A stretch of 41,732 nt of DNA from Rhodobacterales bacterium (GTDB lineage Bacteria; Myxococcota_A; UBA796; GCA-2862545), in NCBI GenBank assembly GCA_009936995.1, contig JAACDH010000514.1, positions 1 to 41,732 of the forward strand, in the 5' to 3' direction. The position numbers and the translations under genes were made by a program. Shown in pieces: positions 38,132 through 41,732 of the stretch. Each line of letters opens with the position of its first letter. Positions within the stretch are counted from its first letter, which is position 1. The notes under the pieces are model-generated. The model worked only from the letters and a program-made list of their open reading frames with translations. It had not been told where the DNA came from and searched no databases.

Positions 38132-39604
38132 TCAACCCGAGAACCTAAACGGCGCCGCGTCAAAGTCCTTCATTCGGGTCCAGTAGCTGCGCGCCGTGCC
38201 CGGCCAGATCCCGATGTTCTTGCCATCGATGTCCAAGTAAAACGACGTGCAGCCGGTACCCCAAACGGTGCCCTCTAGACTCGCCTGCATCTCTTCGGAG
38301 AAGGCCACGGCCGCCTCGCGCCGCACCTCCATCACCCCATCACTTTCGCGGTACGCCGCTAATGCACCCTTGAGGTACTTCAGCTGGGCCTCGAGCAGGT
38401 AGAGGATGGAGTTGTGACCCAGGCCGGTGTGCGGACCGGTGATCATCAGGAACAGGTTGGGGAAGTCGGGCACGGTCATGCCTAAGTAGGCCCCACAGCC
38501 ACCACGCATGTGGTCGGCTAACGTTTCGCCGGAGCGACCGATGATGCTCTTGGGAACCGGATGCTCGGCGACGTCGAAGCCGGTGCACAGCAGGATGATG
38601 TCGGCCTCGCGGAAGGTGCCGGTGGCGTCGACAATGCCCGTCTCAGTGATGGTGGCGGCGCGCTGGTTGACCAAGGTGGCGTTAGGTGCCTCCAACGCCG
38701 GATAGTATTCATCCGAGAGCAGCACCCGCTTGCAGCCCAGCCGGTACTTGGGGGTGAGCGTCTCTCGTGTCTTGAGGTTAGAGACCTGGTCGTTTAGGTG
38801 GCCCTTCGCCAAGGAGAGGCCGCGCTGATAGGCCCACTCGTTGCCCATGAACGCGACGGCGTTCAGGTCGAGTCGGCCGAACCTAAATGCGCGCAGGGTC
38901 TTTTGGACGGCGGGCACCTTTCGGAACACGTTGCGACGCCAAGCGCTCATCTTACGGTCGCCGCGGGGGATGACGTACGGCGCGTTGCGCTGATAGACCG
39001 TCAGCGTATCGACGACGGGCTGGATCTGCGGGATGATCTGAATCGCCGACGCCCCGGTGCCGACGATGGCCACCCGCTTGCCCTTGAGCTCGGCGTCGGC
39101 CGGCCACTCAGCGGAGTGGAAGAGGCGTCCCTTGAACGTCTCGAAACCTGGGATATTCGGTTTCTTTGGCGCGCTTAGGGCGCCGTGGGCGGTGATCAGC
39201 ACGTCGGCGGTGAACAGGCCGGCCGACGTCTGCACGGTCCAGCGCTTGGCGTCGTCGTCCCACACCGAAGACAGCATGCGGGTGTTGAAGCGCACGTGGG
39301 GCCGAATGCCATAGCGATCGGTAAGATCGGCCAGGTAGCGCTGGATCTCAGCGCCCGAGGAGTAGGTGTGACTCCAGTCCGGGTTGGGCGCGAAGGAGAA
39401 CGAGTACAGCACCGACGGGATGTCGCAGCACACACCGGGATAGCGGTTGGCCTGCCAGCAGCCGCCCACATCTGGGGCGCGCTCGATGATCACAAAGTCG
39501 GCGTCGCGGTCTTCGAGAAGGTTGATGGCCACCCCAAGACCGCCAAATCCGGCGCCAATAATCAGGTACTTATGGTGTTCTGAAGCGGTTTTTTCGGGAC
39601 CCAT
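38132..39604 (-). CDS. Baeyer-Villiger-type flavin monooxygenase
   Basis: 490-residue FAD/NADPH monooxygenase. The FAD fingerprint is GAGFGG (17-22), and the second Rossmann motif is GTGASA (182-187) for NADPH. The type I Baeyer-Villiger signature FxGxxxHxxxW(P/D) appears as FKGRLFHSAEWP (157-168). A conserved DVGGCWQANRYPGVCCD block follows the first motif. It would insert oxygen into ketones to form esters or lactones; the substrate is not predictable. The length is typical of the shorter type I enzymes. It is divergent from a tetR gene, and the interval holds an inverted repeat, so TetR repression relieved by a ketone or another small molecule is likely. Confidence 0.93.
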   Translation of the reverse strand: MGPEKTASEHHKYLIIGAGFGGLGVAINLLEDRDADFVIIERAPDVGGCWQANRYPGVCCDIPSVLYSFSFAPNPDWSHTYSSGAEIQRYLADLTDRYGIRPHVRFNTRMLSSVWDDDAKRWTVQTSAGLFTADVLITAHGALSAPKKPNIPGFETFKGRLFHSAEWPADAELKGKRVAIVGTGASAIQIIPQIQPVVDTLTVYQRNAPYVIPRGDRKMSAWRRNVFRKVPAVQKTLRAFRFGRLDLNAVAFMGNEWAYQRGLSLAKGHLNDQVSNLKTRETLTPKYRLGCKRVLLSDEYYPALEAPNATLVNQRAATITETGIVDATGTFREADIILLCTGFDVAEHPVPKSIIGRSGETLADHMRGGCGAYLGMTVPDFPNLFLMITGPHTGLGHNSILYLLEAQLKYLKGALAAYRESDGVMEVRREAAVAFSEEMQASLEGTVWGTGCTSFYLDIDGKNIGIWPGTARSYWTRMKDFDAAPFRFSG

Positions 39605-39620
39605 TCGAACGCACTCCGGC

Positions 39621-39657
39621 TTGACCTACTCAAAGTAACCTACTATGAGTAGGTCAA
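39621..39657. promoter_or_regulatory. Inverted-repeat operator between monooxygenase and tetR
   Basis: TTGACCTACTCA (39621-39632) and its exact reverse complement TGAGTAGGTCAA (39646-39657) flank a 13-nt spacer that contains a further ACCTACT copy (39638-39644). The element lies 17 nt before the monooxygenase start and 20 nt before the tetR start, where a bound dimer (or two dimers) would block both promoters. The left arm begins with TTGACC, which could also be a -35 element. Perfect 12-bp symmetry in this position makes a TetR operator very likely. Confidence 0.82.
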
Positions 39658-39676
39658 GCAAATTCGCAGGGACGCC

Positions 39677-40336
39677 ATGAGCATCGAACGCCTCGCCACC
39701 GAAATCGCCACCTTTCCCAAGGGCCGGGTCCCCGGCGCGCTCCGCCGCGAGCACATCCTGGCCCTGGCATTGCCCCTGTTCATCGAGCGTGGTTTCGGCG
39801 GCACCTCCATGGACGAGCTGGCTCGACGGGCGGCAGTGTCCAAGCCGGTCATCTACGATTCGGTGGGTTCCAAGCTCGAACTGTTCGAATCGGTGATGAC
39901 CACCGTGGGTCTGCGGCTGTACGACTGCGTAGCCCAAGCCGTGGTCGACGAGCCCTGCGAAGACCAGCGGCTGTACGTCGGCGTCCTCGCGTTTCTAACC
40001 TTCGTCCACGCAAACCAGGGCGCCTGGAACGCCCTGCTCACCGCCGAGTCCAGCCTGGCGAACACCCTGCTCGACGCCGTTCGCAAACGTCAGGCCCAGA
40101 TGGTGGGCGGGTTGTTATTCGCCGGCGCCGAACAAGCCGGTCATCCCGTGTCAATCCAGTCGGCCGAGCTGCTGGCCTACACCCTCAACGGTTCCGCCGA
40201 GGCCGGCGCCATCTGGTGGCGCGACAATCCCCACGTGCCCGCCCCCACCCTTGCCCGCATCATCACCGGCGCCTTCAACACCGACTGGTCGGCGCTGTCG
40301 GCCGGCGTCTCGGGGTTGACGACCACGCCCTCGTAG
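39677..40336 (+). CDS. TetR-family transcriptional regulator
   Basis: 219 residues. The N-terminal TetR helix-turn-helix is clear: REHILALALPLFIERGFGGTSMDELARRAAVSKPVIY, with the recognition helix around 55-64, followed by the SKLELF segment. The C-terminal ligand/dimer domain (about 75-215) is helical and variable. AGGGA lies 6 nt before the ATG. It is divergent from the monooxygenase and sits next to a perfect inverted repeat, so it most likely represses both genes and responds to a hydrophobic ligand. Confidence 0.93.
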   Translation: MSIERLATEIATFPKGRVPGALRREHILALALPLFIERGFGGTSMDELARRAAVSKPVIYDSVGSKLELFESVMTTVGLRLYDCVAQAVVDEPCEDQRLYVGVLAFLTFVHANQGAWNALLTAESSLANTLLDAVRKRQAQMVGGLLFAGAEQAGHPVSIQSAELLAYTLNGSAEAGAIWWRDNPHVPAPTLARIITGAFNTDWSALSAGVSGLTTTPS

Positions 40337-40372
40337 AGCCGCCTTGGCAGAAGCTGAACCTGTTTGGCGCCC

Positions 40373-41732
40373 TTACGGCACGAAGACCACGTCGCCCAGC
40401 GAGTTCATCGAGTAGGTCATCGCCCCGGAGATGGTGGCCACCACAGCGTTCTGGTAGATCCCCCACCTGCTCGAGTTTTGCACAGTCGAGTTGGAGATGA
40501 AGCCGGCACATTCGTCGAAGAGCACCGCACCATCGCCATTACCTCCGCCAAACTCCACAACCGCAAAGTCCAGGCTCACCATTCCAGGGACGCAAGACGC
40601 ACCCAACGTGATGCCGCTCCAAGCCCCGTTCAAGGGCAAGACGTCACTGGACGTGAACACCACCTCCTCGCTGAGAAGGCCCAACGCGCTCATACTGCCA
40701 GGATTGTTTGTGCCCACTTCTAGGCCCATGCCGACATCGAACTCAAGGCGCACGCCCGCCTGGATCTCCAGGTGGGGAGAGGCGCTACCTGCAACCAGCA
40801 CATCGCCAACGACGTGCAGCGGCACACCGAGGTTCTGCCAGGTCGCGTCCGCGACCACCGTTCCCGCCGACACCTCCACGCGATCATCGCCGTTGCCCAA
40901 GTAGTCGCTGGTGATGTCCAGCTGACTCACCGAGGCGGGCGGCAGTCCCACGGGATAACCACCGTTTCCGATAACCAGGTTGTTGGCAAAAGAGGGTGCA
41001 TTAGCAGTGTCGAGCGCGGCACCAGAGACGAGCTCGATTCCGTAATCGTTGTTGTCCTGGAGGGTAGAGTCGTGCACCCAGACCGCGCTATTTCTGGCGT
41101 ATAGGCCCGCCGAAGAGCTCAGTTGCGAGGTGACCCCAGAGACCTCTACAACGGTGCCGTCGATGTTGAGTCCATTAAAGTACAGATTGCCGAAGGTGTT
41201 GCTGCCGCCGTACTCGATGGTCAGCTCAGACAGTCTGGAGTCCAGCTGATGGACGCCAAAGGTGACGCCGCGCCAGTCGCCCACATTCGGCGACACGTTG
41301 GCCGAGGTCATCTGAACCCCTGCCGTCACCCCGTCTACCACCAGGCCACCGTCATCCAACACGCCCACGCCGAGCTCCGTGGCCTCGGCCAGGAAAAGGG
41401 TCACACCATCCGCAAGCGTCAGGATGGGGTCCTGGACGCCCTCCACGTATACACCGGCGGTTATCCAGTAGTCCTCGTCCAGCAGCAGCCAGGTGCCCGA
41501 GGTGGAGACCACCCCCCCAGAGACTTCGATGCGCTCACCATTGCCCGAGTAGAAAGAGGTGGCGGCGAGCTGCCGTACCGAGTTGGCCGGAAGCGCAATA
41601 CCGCTGCCAGTGTTTCCACTCAGCGTGTTGCCCACGGACGTCGGAGGCGCGACCTCGTTGAGCCCTGCCGTATCGGCAATGAACACCCCATCCGCATAAT
41701 TCACGCTGAACGTAGAGTTGGCGATCAGCGGA
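40373..41732 (-). CDS. Right-handed beta-helix surface/secreted protein, 3' part (5' end outside the window)
   Basis: The frame is open to the window edge and ends with TAA at 40373; at least 452 residues are visible. It shows parallel beta-helix turns (GLYARNSAVWVHDSTLQDNNDYGIELVSG, VLFDECAGFISNSTVQNSSRWGIY) with many Asn, Ser, Gly and Val. A longer unit of roughly 200-220 residues occurs twice: NTLSGNTGSGIALPANSV...LAATSFYSGNG and NLVIGNGGYPVGLPPASV...LDITSDYLGNG, each followed by VEVS-type strands and a LxxxxGVxLxF turn. Such proteins are usually secreted adhesins or polysaccharide-active surface proteins; no catalytic motif is visible here. A GTG at 41704 is an internal codon rather than a likely start, since the helix pattern continues upstream (IANSTFSV). 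Confidence 0.8.
   Translation of the reverse strand, partial: PLIANSTFSVNYADGVFIADTAGLNEVAPPTSVGNTLSGNTGSGIALPANSVRQLAATSFYSGNGERIEVSGGVVSTSGTWLLLDEDYWITAGVYVEGVQDPILTLADGVTLFLAEATELGVGVLDDGGLVVDGVTAGVQMTSANVSPNVGDWRGVTFGVHQLDSRLSELTIEYGGSNTFGNLYFNGLNIDGTVVEVSGVTSQLSSSAGLYARNSAVWVHDSTLQDNNDYGIELVSGAALDTANAPSFANNLVIGNGGYPVGLPPASVSQLDITSDYLGNGDDRVEVSAGTVVADATWQNLGVPLHVVGDVLVAGSASPHLEIQAGVRLEFDVGMGLEVGTNNPGSMSALGLLSEEVVFTSSDVLPLNGAWSGITLGASCVPGMVSLDFAVVEFGGGNGDGAVLFDECAGFISNSTVQNSSRWGIYQNAVVATISGAMTYSMNSLGDVVFVP

Overview
The window is a GC-rich bacterial chromosome segment, most likely from a Myxococcota (former Deltaproteobacteria) lineage. The indicators are several large multidomain Hanks-type Ser/Thr kinases, Thr/Gly-rich lipoproteins, an FG-GAP/UnbV relic, a fused SpmA-SpmB protein and a lipoxygenase. 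The assignment is inference; no rRNA or other phylogenetic marker is present. TAG is the commonest stop codon: about 12 of the 25 genes with an intact end use it, which is unusual for a GC-rich genome.

Layout: (1) 1-327, end of a winged-helix protein, then about 520 bp without a recognisable gene. (2) 850-9938, a candidate oxylipin locus. It holds a lipoxygenase, a 1768-residue kinase/AAA/GAF/nucleotide-cyclase sensor, a catalase-related haem protein resembling coral allene oxide synthase, and a retinol-dehydrogenase-like SDR. (3) 10058-11789, a YihY membrane protein followed by an exported tandem FKBP, then a heavily frameshifted FG-GAP/UnbV relic. (4) 15641-12739 on the minus strand, a degenerate Hpt/receiver/GGDEF protein, tgt and infA. 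(5) 16145-20385, clpB and a membrane-anchored Ser/Thr kinase, followed by an SDR, an orphan SecD-P1-like protein and two Thr/Gly-rich lipoproteins, one frameshifted. (6) 32715-23725 on the minus strand, a tight apparent operon of two paralogous kinase/pseudo-STAND/TPR proteins, two bacterial-PH membrane proteins (YdbS/YdbT type) and a small protein. (7) 32893-34164, an SpmA-SpmB fusion. (8) 34481-37882, a group resembling secreted effectors: a leaderless peptidoglycan amidase, a small membrane protein, a zinc ribbon and an annexin-repeat protein. (9) 38132-40336, a Baeyer-Villiger-type monooxygenase divergent from a TetR regulator with a 12-bp inverted-repeat operator between them, then the end of a large beta-helix surface protein.

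The most interesting points are these. A lipoxygenase and an AOS-like haem protein are encoded close together with a signalling protein between them. Three genes (lipoxygenase, kinase B, amidase) are each cut by one in-frame TAG while the conserved, correctly spaced sequence continues beyond it. Several signalling proteins keep their fold but have lost catalytic residues: the cyclase purine-selectivity residues, Walker A/B in both kinase paralogues, and every phosphoacceptor and the GGDEF motif in the tgt-linked protein. Three interrupted genes and two frameshifted ones could reflect ongoing decay or assembly errors. The long intact frames elsewhere argue against generally poor sequence.
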